In this document: one piece after another, positions 12,116-23,113 of the stretch
Numbering within the stretch: position 1 is the first letter of the stretch
Layout: each line of letters starts with the position of its first letter
Assembly: GCF_015706575.1 (NCBI RefSeq)
Contig: NW_024037065.1
Span: forward strand, 744,001-808,000
Direction: 5' to 3'
Source: Patiria miniata
Lineage: Eukaryota > Echinodermata > Asteroidea > Valvatida > Asterinidae
Length of the DNA stretch: 64,000 bases
Position numbers and translations under genes: made by a program
The notes under the pieces: generated by a model
Databases searched by the model: none
The model's input: only the letters and a program-made list of their open reading frames with translations
Told to the model about the DNA's origin: nothing

Positions 12116-12179
12116 ACACATGTAAGGATTAGTCTGCCAAGGATTCCTGAAAAATGCACTGTAGCTCATAAGCCAAGAA

Positions 12180-12378
12180 ATCTGTAGAGAGGAGAAAATG
12201 AGAGGGTGGGAGGAAACCCCAGAAGAAAATTCTGGGGAAAACCCACGGAATCAGGCAGGGACTGAAAATTCATCCACATTTTGGCCTAGGCGGGATTCGA
12301 ACTCGGGTTACACAGATGAAATACATGTACATGTACAAGGAAATTTTGTCACTGCATCGGGGAAGCTAAATGGCCATT
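12180..12378 (-). repeat. Probable tRNA-derived SINE
   Basis: On the minus strand GAGTTCGAATCCCGCC (12287-12306 region) matches a pol III B box. An A-box-like TTAGCTTCCCCGATG lies upstream in the same orientation near 12365. No clamped cloverleaf could be drawn, so a SINE is more likely than a tRNA gene. Confidence 0.45.
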
Positions 12379-12737
12379 AAAAATTAAATAATGATGATAG
12401 TGTGACTTGGCAAGATAAAGGGCGGTTCGAATTCCTGTCGAAAGTGCTGCTGATCTTTTTACATAATTGCAGTTTGCACACGACTGGGCCATATCACACT
12501 GCAGATCTGAATTTAATTTTTAGGCCAAGATAGGCCTAATGAATTGTTTATGATTTATTTGTACAAAAAAAGCTGGAAAAATTAGGTTTAAACAAATGCC
12601 ACCATACAGCCTTAGACATGTTGTAACTTACACAAAGGCCCCCCCCCCGCCAAAAAAAAAAAAGGAAGAAATTCATGTCATTCGATGAGTTTTGTCACCG
12701 TCGGCTGTTTGTGTCATTATATGCCATGTACATGTAG

Positions 12738-13680
12738 GCTCATTTCAATGACTTCTGCCCATTCCACTGTCTAACTTTAAAATTTAGAAGAAACTCGGTG
12801 AGACTCATTCGGAATGGAAACTGATTTCAGCGCGAAAATCAGAGCGCGATAGTACTGCATCTATTTCGTGAATATAACATTTCGCGAGGTCCGCCATTTT
12901 TTAAAAACAACAAAATCCCTCAGACTGAGCAATCAATCACCATGAAATTCACTTCAATGACTCCCGTACCATTCCACTGCCTAGGCTAGCCTTCACATTT
13001 GGAAATGGAAGAAAATCAGTCATGTCAGTAAGACTCATCATTTGGAATGGAAACTGACAATCCATTTGTATCTTGAGGCCAAATCTTGTCAAGTGATTGT
13101 AGCTGAATTCTGAACATTCATGACCAGAAGACCATCTCATTCACGCTTTTTAATTTCCTTAGCTATCATATCAAGTATCATGGCTATGCCCCACTCTATC
13201 TGATTTTCCCTCTATCTTCCCATGAACTGATGAAACTGAGTTCACTTCTTTGCATTTGAATTCAAATAACAAAATAGAAAAAAGGAAAAGATTCCCATAT
13301 CTGACCATCACTTGTCGTCGATCATGTGCACAAACCGTACGAGACTTGGGTGTTCTTGGTAAAAACTACAATATTTTCCCTGCTAAATTTGACTTTTTAT
13401 AATTATTAATATTATCACTTGCTCTTTCTGATGGCTGTTAATGTCACTGAAGGGAAACATTAGTGATGGGCAGGTATGGGAATCTTTCCAAATAAAGGTA
13501 TTTCTTCAAGATATCCGACTTTAGAAAATTCAAATACAAAATCATATTAAATAAATCCGCGCGCGATAGTACTGCATCTATTTCGTGAATATTATTACGC
13601 ACGCGAGGTCCGCCATTTTTAAAAAAACAACAACAAAATCGTTCAGATTCTGCAATCGATCGCCATGAAATTCACTAAAT
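12738..13680 (+). repeat. Imperfect tandem and spaced duplications
   Basis: 12738-12943 is repeated in part at 12944-13140 (CATTCCACTG...GACTCAT...GGAATGGAAACTGA). The box GCGCGATAGTACTGCATC...CGAGGTCCGCCATTTTT occurs at 12842-12955 and again at 13561-13677. No coding signal. The rest up to 14500 has scattered single TGACGTCA sites and no gene. Confidence 0.7.
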
Positions 13681-14515
13681 TTCAAAGTAAGGGCAGGCAG
13701 TAATGTGATCAAACGACTATTATTATTAATGGATAAGATATAAACTACCATATCAGATGATATTTGACATGTATTATGAGCCAAGTTACCGAAAAAGAGG
13801 AATTTTCCGTGGTCGCATCACTTCCAGGGCACGACAATATTTGAGACACAGGACATGCAAAACGCATAGCGACGAGGGTTTCCTTGTTTTGTTGATGTTT
13901 TGCGGAGTAATATCACTTACCACACTCAGAACTACTTTGAAAAATGATCGTTTTTGCTTCTAATTACATTCTAAGAGGAAAAATCATTGGGGGATCAGTT
14001 AAAATACGCTTTTAATTAAGTGTATGAAATGATGACGTCATCACTTAAGCTTAAAACAAAAGATGCTGAACCAACTTTTTGACGGACTATATCTTGTATA
14101 AGGCAGGTCAACATCATTATGAAAGGGGTGAAAAGCGGAGGGATACGAGGTCAAAAGTCACATCCAAGCCCGTTTGCAATGTATTATGAAGGATTTTACA
14201 ACCTATTATCCAAAAGGTTTCGTTTTTTATGTGTAGTGACGTCACTACTGTTGACAAAATGAAAATAGCCTTTGAAAGTGATTATGACCGATCGTCTTGG
14301 TTTTTCGTTGACAAAATCGCCAGAGGATTATAGTTTTCCAGAACAAAGGTCCCGGATGTGCTGACGGTAGCTGAAGTCAGTTATTCATTCATAAAATGCC
14401 TCATGCATATTCATGTTTGCATCATTTGCTCTGCACTCGGCGGAAAGCCCGCCCTCTGTTGGTGTCTCTGGGAAATGAAAGATTGCCGCAACGCGTACGC
14501 ACCGCGCGACTTGTG

Positions 14516-14572
14516 CTAAGTGGATACAAGTAGTTTTGAGGTATTTATTAAAAGAGAACTTGAACAAATAGT
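14516..14572 (+). repeat. Short direct repeat flanking the right 703-bp copy
   Basis: CTAAGTGGATACAAGTAG...AGAGAACTTGAACAAA recurs at 15364-15421, directly joined to the end of the right 703-bp repeat. The 703-bp copy is therefore bracketed by this ~57-bp sequence, with about 90 bp of other sequence on its left side. Confidence 0.75.
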
Positions 14573-14663
14573 AGTGATTGTAAGTTGGATAATACTGGGT
14601 TTGCCGAAGGTTTTCTGAATTGTTGATAGAGTAAGCATTATGCTTGTTTTTCAACTTTGGTTC

Positions 14664-15367
14664 TAGAATAAGTACAGCATTTGCAAAGGTTTTCTACTGT
14701 AATGTTTTTTTCTGAAAAAGTTTATATATTTATGATAAATTGATAATTATGAAAGGTTAATCACAAATTGGAAGGGAAAGTAAAGGTAAAGATATTTAAA
14801 GTTTCAAATTATCAATCACAGCTGCAAAGTATTTGGGGGGGGGGGAATAAGCCATATGAATGAGTTATATGTTTCAGTGATGTGATAAGAGTGGGACACT
14901 TACATGTAACCACTGCGGAAAACTTGACAACAGTGTTCACTTGAAAGTGGTTTCTTGCGGATAAGATATTTCTTATCACTTACAATGAGTACACTTAAAG
15001 TAAGTTGCAAGAGGAAGCAATTCGTCAGTCGTATTTGAAGGGAAGAGATTACGTGCAGTACTATGATTAGCGTATACAAATCATGAAACTTTTATGTGTT
15101 ATGACTTTTTTCCAGGTCGTTGAGTTTAACGTATTATCAGTATTTAAGCTATTTATTGTTGGAGGTGTATCCACACCAGCCTTTCGTTTTAAATGTGTTT
15201 GAAAGTCATGTTAATACGTATTTAAGTTACATGTATACATACTGTAAGTATATTTTAGCAGAGAGGATTTTTTTTTGCGGTTATGTGTAACGGTTGGTAA
15301 AAGAGTAGAGATTTGACAATGGCTCATTTGATGAGAGGTCTTTATTATTGGAGGTGGGTGCAACTAA
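14664..15367 (+). repeat. 703-bp direct repeat, right copy
   Basis: Near-identical to 7373-8075 in the same orientation, with scattered substitutions and small indels. It shares the G-run, TTATGTGTAACGGT and the TATTATTGGAGGTGGGTG end. Spacing between the two copies is 7.29 kb start to start. Confidence 0.85.
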
Positions 15368-15519
15368 GTGGATACATGTAGTTTTGATTATTTATTGAAA
15401 GAGAACTTGAACAAAATTGGTAATAAAGAGAGTGATTATTTCTCAAAATGTTTGATAATTCGGTTACAGGTATTTTTTATCTGTATTGATATCCATTATT
15501 GAAAGCCATAATCAGTTTG

Positions 15520-16810
15520 GGGACTGAACATGGATTTACAGTGGGATGGAATTTTGTTCAACTTATGAAGCATGATGAAGGAAAGGCAATTAGATAACTT
15601 TCGTACAATATTGAGAGTACATGTAGTAAAGATATCTCGGACAATGGAGTGAGACCTGCGGATGGGGGAAAAGCGTGCTATTGGCCCTCGCTAATGAAAG
15701 GCGGTGTGCTGTTTGACGAAAGCATCTTAGAAAGGTGCAAAAGTGTGTCGGTGCTAAGAAAGGCCATTGAAACATTGGGGAAACAACACAGTTTGTGCCC
15801 TGGCTTGAGAATTTAGTTGCGGGTCCGTTATTGTGGGAGCAGATGCATTTTCTTTTTGGTGGACGGGTAGTCACGAGGAATGCCATTAGTTTATTTCTTT
15901 CTCTACTGCCAAAAGTTATTGTAAGTGAATCAGAAGGATGAGAACTTCATACTTTGTATTCAGACGATTTGTATCACTGAGATCTAAAATTTAAGATGTT
16001 ATACATGTATATTACTACAATCAGTCCGTCTTTATGCGCGTGGGTCCTCCAGCGGCGCTCCAGGCGGGCCATCGTTGGTACGTACGTTATGTCGGTCGCT
16101 ATGCAGCTGTTGGTTGTGGACGTTTTGTTTGTGGTTCGCACTCAAAATATGAAATACTGATAATCGGCAAACTTGGATGCTTGCAGTCTCGGTTCGACCC
16201 ACTGAAGTATCGGTCAACATCACGCTCGAAGTACTTTGATAAATTGTTCTTTCCACATGGACAGGAATATAAGGCAATCAAAGTCACTTTTGCAAACCTT
16301 ACCGTAAAAAACAGAGTATTTGATGATTTTTTGTTTGTTTTTCCGTGTCGTGTAGTACGAAAGTATTGGGTCACAAATTCAAAACAGGCGACAGTTTAGG
16401 GGATATATTTTCAGTTTTGCCGAGTTACTGTAAACTTGTCTTCACTGAAAAATGGTAAAGGATGCCACAGAAAGTGCGATATATTGCCACAGAAAGTGCG
16501 ATGTATAAATATCAATTTTAAGTCGGAGACCGTTTCAATGAGAAAAGTAAGGTCTCACGTTATACGTTTTTTCTTTGAATGTAACGTTATTGTGCACCTA
16601 CGTACACTGTACACGGACCCTGGATCTGGCCCGTCTAGCCACGCACCACGCGCCGCGCTCCTTTTGTAATCTTTCGACGCGTTGGAAATGTATACATATA
16701 ACTGGAACGATTTACAACTGACTGGTTCCCGCCCCTGAAATGCAGTTAAGTACGATCATAGAGGTCACTGAGCTTTCAAAATAGGTTTACTCAAAAAATG
16801 ACGATTTTTA
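15520..16810. other. No recognisable gene
   Basis: A plus frame around 15620-15790 reads fairly protein-like (ADGGKACYWPSLMKGGVLFD, then ESILERCKSVSVLRKAIE). It has no matching family, no clear start and stops on both sides. It may be an old exon or transposon scrap. The open frames at 16030-16400 look like chance. Confidence 0.3.
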
Positions 16811-16818
16811 TAAGCTAC

Positions 16819-17152
16819 CAAGGGCGGATTCGGGGGGGGGGGGGGCAAAAGGGGGCATGCCCCCCCCCCCAAAAAAACCTGAAACCAATTTTTTTTTTTT
16901 TTGTTTATGTGACACTGCAATAAAGGCAGGCAATGAGTACACCACCATCTCTTCCTCAAAAAAACATTGGTTATAGTGGTCAGAAATTGCCTCAGATTGC
17001 ACCAAAGAGCATCTAGAATCCAAACAATTTTTGGGGCCCTTAAGCGGGCCCCGAGCCCCACGCCGTAATTTTTTTTGACCCACTTTTTGGGGGGACCAAA
17101 GTTTTTTTTGGCACCCCCCCCCCAAAAAAATTGTGTTCTGGATCCGGCCTTG
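16819..17152. mobile_element. hAT-type MITE with 8-bp target duplication
   Basis: The termini CAAGGGCGGATTC and GGATCCGGCCTTG form imperfect inverted repeats. They are flanked by a perfect 8-bp direct repeat TAAGCTAC at 16811-16818 and 17153-17160. An 8-bp duplication and a short CA.GG.CGGAT terminus are typical of hAT elements. The interior holds long G, C and T homopolymers and no transposase, so it is non-autonomous. Confidence 0.85.
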
Positions 17153-17539
17153 TAAGCTACAGGTTTACTTTTAGGTTACATCAAATCACCTGTAAAATGA
17201 AAATAATCTAGCATCCTTTTCGAAGGTACTATTGCTGATTTAAGGTAAACTCGGCACATTTTCCAAATGTGTAAACCAAACTCAAAAGCGAACGATGTTT
17301 TTCCTTTAATTTCATTTTGTATGTTTTTTTTTGCCATAATTATTTTTTTTTTTTCATATATTTGAAAAGGTTTTTAGCGCCGTTACCACTCTGTAGAGAC
17401 AATTTTTATCTTTGTTCACTTGTTCTACTGATAATTTTTGGTTTGAATCATCTTTTAAGTACGTTCGAGAAGGATACATTTTAAGACATGAAAACCAGAC
17501 AATCATCCAAACCATTGGGCATGCGTGAGAAGACAAACT

Positions 17540-18460
17540 ACCCAGCCAGCACAGGAACGTCGGGCCGACGTCGGCATTTAGCCAGCACATGAAGTCGGAT
17601 AGACGTTGGCAAACGGGGTATTTGCAAATCCCGCCTGCGTCGGCTCGACGTCGGTATTTTCCGTTGGGCGGATGCTGTACCGACGTCGCACCGACAAACC
17701 TTGTTATGCTCATGGCCCAACGTCATCCCGACGTACATCCAACGATGTATTTCCGTTAGTCTTGCCGACGGCGGCCCAACCTGTATCTTTCTTTATCGTA
17801 CCGACGTTCAGAAAGGCGTCGTACCGACGTTCAACTTCCGACGTACAACCATATTCGGTACGGGTTACTATAACGAACTTTTTTCCCAACCAACTTCCCT
17901 ACGTCGTCCCGACTGCAATATTCAGCCCATTTACCGACTTCATTAATCCGTCGGCCCAACTTTCAACTAACCCTTCCCAACCTCCACCCTACGTCGTCCC
18001 GACTGCAATATTCATCAATCCATTTGCCGGCAGCATTAATCCGTCGGCCCGACTTTTAACTAACCCTGCCCTACCTCCACCCTACGTCGTTCTGACTGCC
18101 ATTTTCAGCCCATTTATCGACTTCATAAATCCGTCGGTCCGACGCTCAATCAACCCTTTCCCTACCGCCACCCTACGTCGTTCTGACTGCCATTTTCAGC
18201 CCATTTATCGACTTCATAAATCCGTCGGTCCGACGCTCAATCAACCCTTTCCCTACCGTCACCCTACGTCGTCCCAACCGACATTTTCAGGCCATTTACC
18301 GACTTTCTAGATCCGTCGGTCCGACGTATAATCAGCCCTTTGTCTACTTCCACCCTACGTCGTCCCAACTTCCATTTTCAGTCCATTTGCCGGGAGCATT
18401 TATTCGTCGGCCCGACTTTAAATCAACCCTTTCCCTTCGTCGTTCTGACCGGCATTTAAC
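17540..18460 (+). repeat. 92-bp satellite and CGTCGG-rich lead-in
   Basis: From 17899 the box CTACGTCGT recurs at about 17899, 17989, 18081, 18173, 18265, 18354 and 18438, so the unit is close to 92 bp over about six to seven copies. The two units starting 18081 and 18173 are almost identical, which suggests recent duplication. The lead-in 17540-17890 has irregular GACGTCGG/CCGACGT words. Long open frames here come from the repeat, not from a gene. Confidence 0.85.
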
Positions 18461-19509
18461 AAGCTTCCAAATTATCACTTCCAACCTACATTTCGAAAAA
18501 AAAATGAAGAAATTTTCGGACGGTCTATGGGGCTGAAACATACGTGGGTTGTGAAAAAAGCTGAAGAGCGCCCTCAATACCCCAAGACCTACTGGCCTGG
18601 TAACGCAGCTTCAGAAAAAAACTTTGGACTGTGCTCTATGATGAACACATATCTAATGGATCAGACTATATATTGCCAAACTGGTTACCATGTATGTAGT
18701 AGTCTGCGTGGTATTTTGGAAAAGGTACAGCTTTTTTGAGTGTGGAAAAACTTATATTTCAGTATAATTGTGTTTCTAGTAATTGAGCGCAATAAGTGTT
18801 TTTGTATATCTCTGTAAATTGGTAATCCCTACTTTTAGGACCCCGTTCCTATAAAGGAAGGAAAAGACTCACCAAAACAGTTGACTAAATGACACTCAAA
18901 ATTGACATTCTGATATTCAAACGCACTCAAAAACCAAGATGGCAAACCTGAAAGCTCAATGCGATGAAAGCTCGATGCTGATTGGTAGAGTAAAAATAAA
19001 CATCATATTTATTTTTTTAGCATTCAATTACCATCGGGCTTTCAGTGTGTAGAGCTTTCACGCGTGTGAGAACTATAACATGCACATCCGACTGCGAAAA
19101 ATAGGCAGGAAAGTCACATTTTCTTTGAAAGTGCTTTCAAAATTACAGCTTACATGAGTTTATAAAGAAAAAAGACTGCTTTAGTCTGCAAAAGTCACAT
19201 TGGTTCTGGACAGTCATCTGCAAAAGTCAGTTTTGAACAGAACGTAAAAATAGAGGGAGTGTGCATTTATGTGCACGCTGAATGAGACCGGGCACTCATG
19301 TTAATACAAACTTAACAAATATTTTGGCTAGGACTGGCTGAGGTAGTATTTATGAGAGTCGACTGTAAATGTTAAACCTTCTTAAACATGTTTTGCAAAT
19401 CCAATATAATGTGGTGGCCGAATACAGAAATCTTTCTGAGTGGTCCGTATGTTATCTAGTTGTGAATGGAATTAGTCATTTTTTTCCTCTTTTTTTGTTT
19501 CTGCAGAAA
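18461..19509 (+). other. Upstream region and splice acceptor of the Helentron
   Basis: No gene is visible. A long T/C tract ends in TTTCTGCAG at 19506, just before the AAAATGG start context at 19510. That suggests the first coding exon is preceded by an intron in the leader. The 5' end of the element could not be placed. Confidence 0.4.
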
Positions 19510-20946
19510 ATGGTGAAGATTCCCAAGATCGATGTTGGCCGTGGCCCGCAGAAGCTTTCTTCAACTCCCCTGAGGTTGGCACCTCCTCGGGGGAGACGCC
19601 TGCCTATATTTGGGCAGTGCACAAACCAGTTGACACACACTCCAGGTGTGTTCGTACTCCGAGAACATAGGAGTCAGCGTCCTCCTTGTTCTCTATACGA
19701 GGGTACTGGGGTCAGATTGCCCTTCAGCTGGTCCGTATGGCATGAGAAAAGGTGCACAATTGACATTGGCAATAACCAAGAATATACAAAGAATATTGAC
19801 ATAAGAATCAGAAATAACCTTGAGATAATACTCAGAAATAACTTTGAGAAAACTCTCGGCAGTAACCTTGAGAAAAAACTGGGCATGAATCTTGAGAAGA
19901 CACTTGACAGGAGTGGTGATGTACTTGGTGATGATGGTCAGATGAAAGCTGGTGGATACCTTGAAGCTGAAACTGTGATATATCTGAAGCAGAAGAGAAT
20001 CGGTAAGCTAACAAAGAAGAGACTAGAAAATCAGGTAGCAATGAGATGGTTGAAAGCAAGGGGTAAGACGTGCTGTAGCAGAGCTAAGGTCTTGGACTGT
20101 GTTGTTGAGTATCATAAAGAGAAAAGAAAAGTATCTAAGCCAAACAGAAAGAATATGAGAAGATACAAGCGTAGACAGGTATATCATAGGTCAAAGAATG
20201 GTAGGATGGAGATCCGCATGAGTCGAGAACAACAAAGAAGCTGTGAGAAAGCACAGAAGAATATTCAAGGTCACACGAAAAGAAGTTTGAGCTATGTGAT
20301 AAAGAGGATACAGCATAGAGAGAAATGCAAAGAAAAGCAAAAGTGGAAAACTCTGGATGGTAAAATGGTGTTCAAGAACTATACATGCTCACATGCTGTT
20401 AAGCAGTTGGGGAGAAAGTCTGATACAAAGTGTTCAAGTGTTGGCAAAGCAAAGGTGAAGAATGTCCATTGTGTGGTGAAAAAATGTCAACAAAGTTCGG
20501 TTGATGTACAGATTCATGCTGAAGAGTGCTGGATGTGTGATCAGTTGGTTGTGTCACCAGACAGGAGAGTGGAGTGCGATTCTTGTCATATTTACTATCA
20601 TGTCAAATGTATGAATTTCTACAAGATGCAGCAAATTTTGTTGAATAAGTCAGTAACATGGGTGTGTCTGAAATGTGGTAGGGCAACTTATTATACCTCT
20701 CTTGTGCATGATCTCGACATTCTCACAGATGGCACTGTGTACGATGTAATTGGTTCATGCAGTGATGACACTGGTGCAGTGATGGAGAGTGGTATTGAAA
20801 CAACTAGTACAGAGAATATAGGTAAGAATAAGAAAGAGGCATTGCTGAAACAGACAGGGGGATATTCCTTAAGGAGCAAAAAGGACAAAATAAGAGTTGT
20901 GCAAATGAAAGTAGAGATGATGCAGAAAGAACTACCGGAAACATAA
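19510..20946 (+). CDS. Helentron N-terminal frame with PHD finger 1
   Basis: The chosen start is ATG 19510 (MVKIPKIDVGRGPQ), just after a strong splice acceptor; the frame itself is open from 19369. After a Pro/Arg-rich head come asparagine/leucine repeats near 19790-19910 (NNLEIILRNNFEKTLGSNLE), then a long Lys/Arg-rich region. A PHD-type finger follows at about 20520-20690: CWMCDQ, CDSCHIYYHVKC and WVCLKCG give the Cys4-His-Cys3 ligands. The frame then has KQTGGYSLR (about 20845) and ends at 20946. The basic region may bind DNA and the PHD may read histone tails. Both are inference. Confidence 0.7.
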   Translation: MVKIPKIDVGRGPQKLSSTPLRLAPPRGRRLPIFGQCTNQLTHTPGVFVLREHRSQRPPCSLYEGTGVRLPFSWSVWHEKRCTIDIGNNQEYTKNIDIRIRNNLEIILRNNFEKTLGSNLEKKLGMNLEKTLDRSGDVLGDDGQMKAGGYLEAETVIYLKQKRIGKLTKKRLENQVAMRWLKARGKTCCSRAKVLDCVVEYHKEKRKVSKPNRKNMRRYKRRQVYHRSKNGRMEIRMSREQQRSCEKAQKNIQGHTKRSLSYVIKRIQHREKCKEKQKWKTLDGKMVFKNYTCSHAVKQLGRKSDTKCSSVGKAKVKNVHCVVKKCQQSSVDVQIHAEECWMCDQLVVSPDRRVECDSCHIYYHVKCMNFYKMQQILLNKSVTWVCLKCGRATYYTSLVHDLDILTDGTVYDVIGSCSDDTGAVMESGIETTSTENIGKNKKEALLKQTGGYSLRSKKDKIRVVQMKVEMMQKELPET

Positions 20947-20948
20947 AT

Positions 20949-21570
20949 GATTCAGAAAAATCAAAGAAGAAGAAACTACATGTAGCTGGTGAGGATGGAA
21001 AGTCACAGAATACATCCTATATGCTTAAAAGTAGAAAGAGACAACTGTCGCTCAGTAGTGAAAAAATTGAAATGAAAATGAAAGTAAGAAAAAAGCAAAT
21101 GCAGGAAAAAAGTTAAGAAAGAGAAGATAATGCTCAAAGAAGTGGAGATAGAAAATTGCAACTAAGATGTAAATCAATAACATGTATACATGAAGAGTTG
21201 TCTGAAAATCTGGCAGGGCCTGTAGATAGTAGAGAAGTGAGTGGAGCATATGACAATAATATAAGGTTGGAAGAAAAATTTGTACAGGGAACTTGTCATC
21301 AAGGTCATCCTAAATTTGGAGCTCACGGTGGCAAACAATGTGTACCTGGATTGAGCTGTGTCTTGCTGATAGTTTGAACTTACATGTGTGTCTGTCTCGC
21401 TAGATGATGAGGTAGGAGACAATGTACTTGTACATGTAAGTGGCATTAGGACTGTACGGGATAGTACTGGTTGTGATGTGAGTAATGACCATGGAATAAT
21501 AGACCATACTTGAAATGATGGTTGTAGCGTAAGCAATGATGGTGAGTTCTCTAACAATGTCACGGAAGAT
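20949..21570 (+). pseudogene. Degenerate, internally deleted copy of the peptidase module
   Basis: After a frame change the sequence encodes YMLKSRKRQLSLS, which resembles RSELRSRKRQTSC of module 2. A further frame at 21156-21377 has QGTCHQGHPKFG and HGGKQCVPGL, the counterpart of the RCGFNSGKQCVASSLC box near 22725. The catalytic core that follows in module 2 is missing here. The sequence jumps to LDDEV.., equivalent to the region after the core in module 2 (about 23279). This looks like an old tandem duplicate that lost about 500 bp. Confidence 0.6.
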
Positions 21571-21579
21571 GTCAGTCAC

Positions 21580-23113
21580 GTGTCTCATGGTATAAACAAA
21601 AATGTCGGGTGTAGTAATGCTCCAAGAACAGTGCAAAAAGGGAAAGAGATGAGTGTACAGTGTAACAAGGTGATTGGAAAAATCAAGCAATTTGAAGCCA
21701 GAAAGTCAAAGAAAAGTGAAGCAGGTGAAAAGAATCCAGAAAAATTAAGTAAAATTCATAACAAGCAATGCTGGTGGTGTGATCAGAGTAATAAAGTCAT
21801 TTGAAACCCATGTGCAGTGTAATAGCTGTGACATTTGGTATCATGTAAAATGTATGAATTTCTCAAAGATGGACCAGTTGTTGACCAACAAAGCTGTGGC
21901 ATGGATGTGTCGAAAATGTAGAAGAAGTTCTTTTTCAAAGTCACTTTTGTATGATCTTGGTATTCCAACAGATATAAATACATTTGAGTTGACAATGCAG
22001 AAGACACACAAGGAAGATGATGCAGACAAGAATGCTCTTGTGGACAGAATGAATGCAGATGATAGCATTAAAGACAAACAGATGAACAACGTGAACGGTG
22101 TAAGTGGCCTCAAAATGAAGACATGTTCAGCTAGGATAGGACAGGGGACAGGTTTGAGAAAAATACATGTAACTAAGGGCACGGGACTAATAATTAAGCA
22201 GACTGGTGGTTATTCATTGAGGAAAAGGAATGGCCAGTCTTCAAATGATCAGGATGGAAGGAAAAGAGAAAGGGACAGAATTGTAGAAACAAGAAGTGCA
22301 ATGTGTACTAGAAGTAAAACGGTTGTGGGTAGTGTCAGTAAAGGCATGGACTCTGATGAAAAGAAGTGTCAAGAAGGAAATGTCCAAAAAGATCAGGCAG
22401 TGGCATTGGAAACAAAACAGACTAAGAGAAGTGAATTGCGAAGTAGGAAAAGACAGACATCATGTGCTAGTGGAAGTTGTGAGACAAACAGTGGAGCTAA
22501 GAAAATGAAATCTAAAACTGATGATAAGAGTATCGGTATGTGTACAAAGAGGCCAGATGTGTCACATCAAACTCGTAAATCAATGAAATGGAAGTGTGAG
22601 AAAGTGCCAATAATTTTGAAGAATAAAAGTGATGTGACTGACCTGGGCAATAATATGCAAAATAGAACAGATGCAAACTGTAGAGTATTGGCTGAAAGGA
22701 CAGTGCAAGGTAACTTCCATCTGAGATGTGGTTTTAACAGTGGCAAACAATGTGTTGCAAGCAGTTTGTGTGCCATTTTGTACAGTAGAACCAAGTTACT
22801 GAAAGACTGGTCTTGTCATGATATGGGTGTCACCTTGCAAACAGGAAATGAATTATACTGTCATTTATCTCAGAGCAGTACAATGAATAATGACTTTCTG
22901 TTGGTGAATGAATTACCAGATGAACTCGATCTGCTGAATCACCATTTTTGTATGAAGTTTGAAGATCCTGTATGTGGAACTTTAGGAGATGAGTGCAATT
23001 TATCTGAATTTAACATGATCCCAATGAACCGTGCACTGGAACAGACTCTGCAGAGATATTATGCTTGTTTCATATGTTTTCATGAAAACACGTTTGTTGT
23101 ATTATATTTTTGA
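21580..23113 (+). pseudogene. Helentron PHD finger 2 and first half of the peptidase
   Basis: PHD finger 2 spans about 21768-21925: CWWCDQ, then a frame change near 21790, then CNSCDIWYHVKC and WMCRKC. KQTGGYSLRKRNG follows near 22195, then basic Lys/Arg-rich sequence. The peptidase begins near 22700 with FHLRCGFNSGKQCVASSL; its cysteine is the likely nucleophile. FLLVNELPDELDLLNHHF and RALEQTLQRYYACFICF follow, as in the herpes-tegument-protease-like (C76-like) domain seen in many Helitron polyproteins. The frame is lost just before the DSHSR box. Confidence 0.7.

Noticed and set aside
12280..12306. Possible tRNA gene (GAGTTCGAATCCC)
   Set aside because: Only the B box is convincing; no complete cloverleaf could be drawn.
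7373..15367. LTR retrotransposon flanked by two 703-bp LTRs
   Set aside because: Ends are not TG..CA, no gag, reverse transcriptase or integrase motifs lie inside, and the internal gene is transposase-like. Kept only as an open question in the findings.
16032..16399. Two overlapping open frames, 121 codons (+) and 91 codons (-)
   Set aside because: Both strands are equally open, no domain or splice context exists and the composition is not coding-like.
17354..18310. Open frames of up to 234 codons through the CGTCGG region
   Set aside because: They follow the 92-bp satellite, shift between frames from unit to unit and have no family resemblance.
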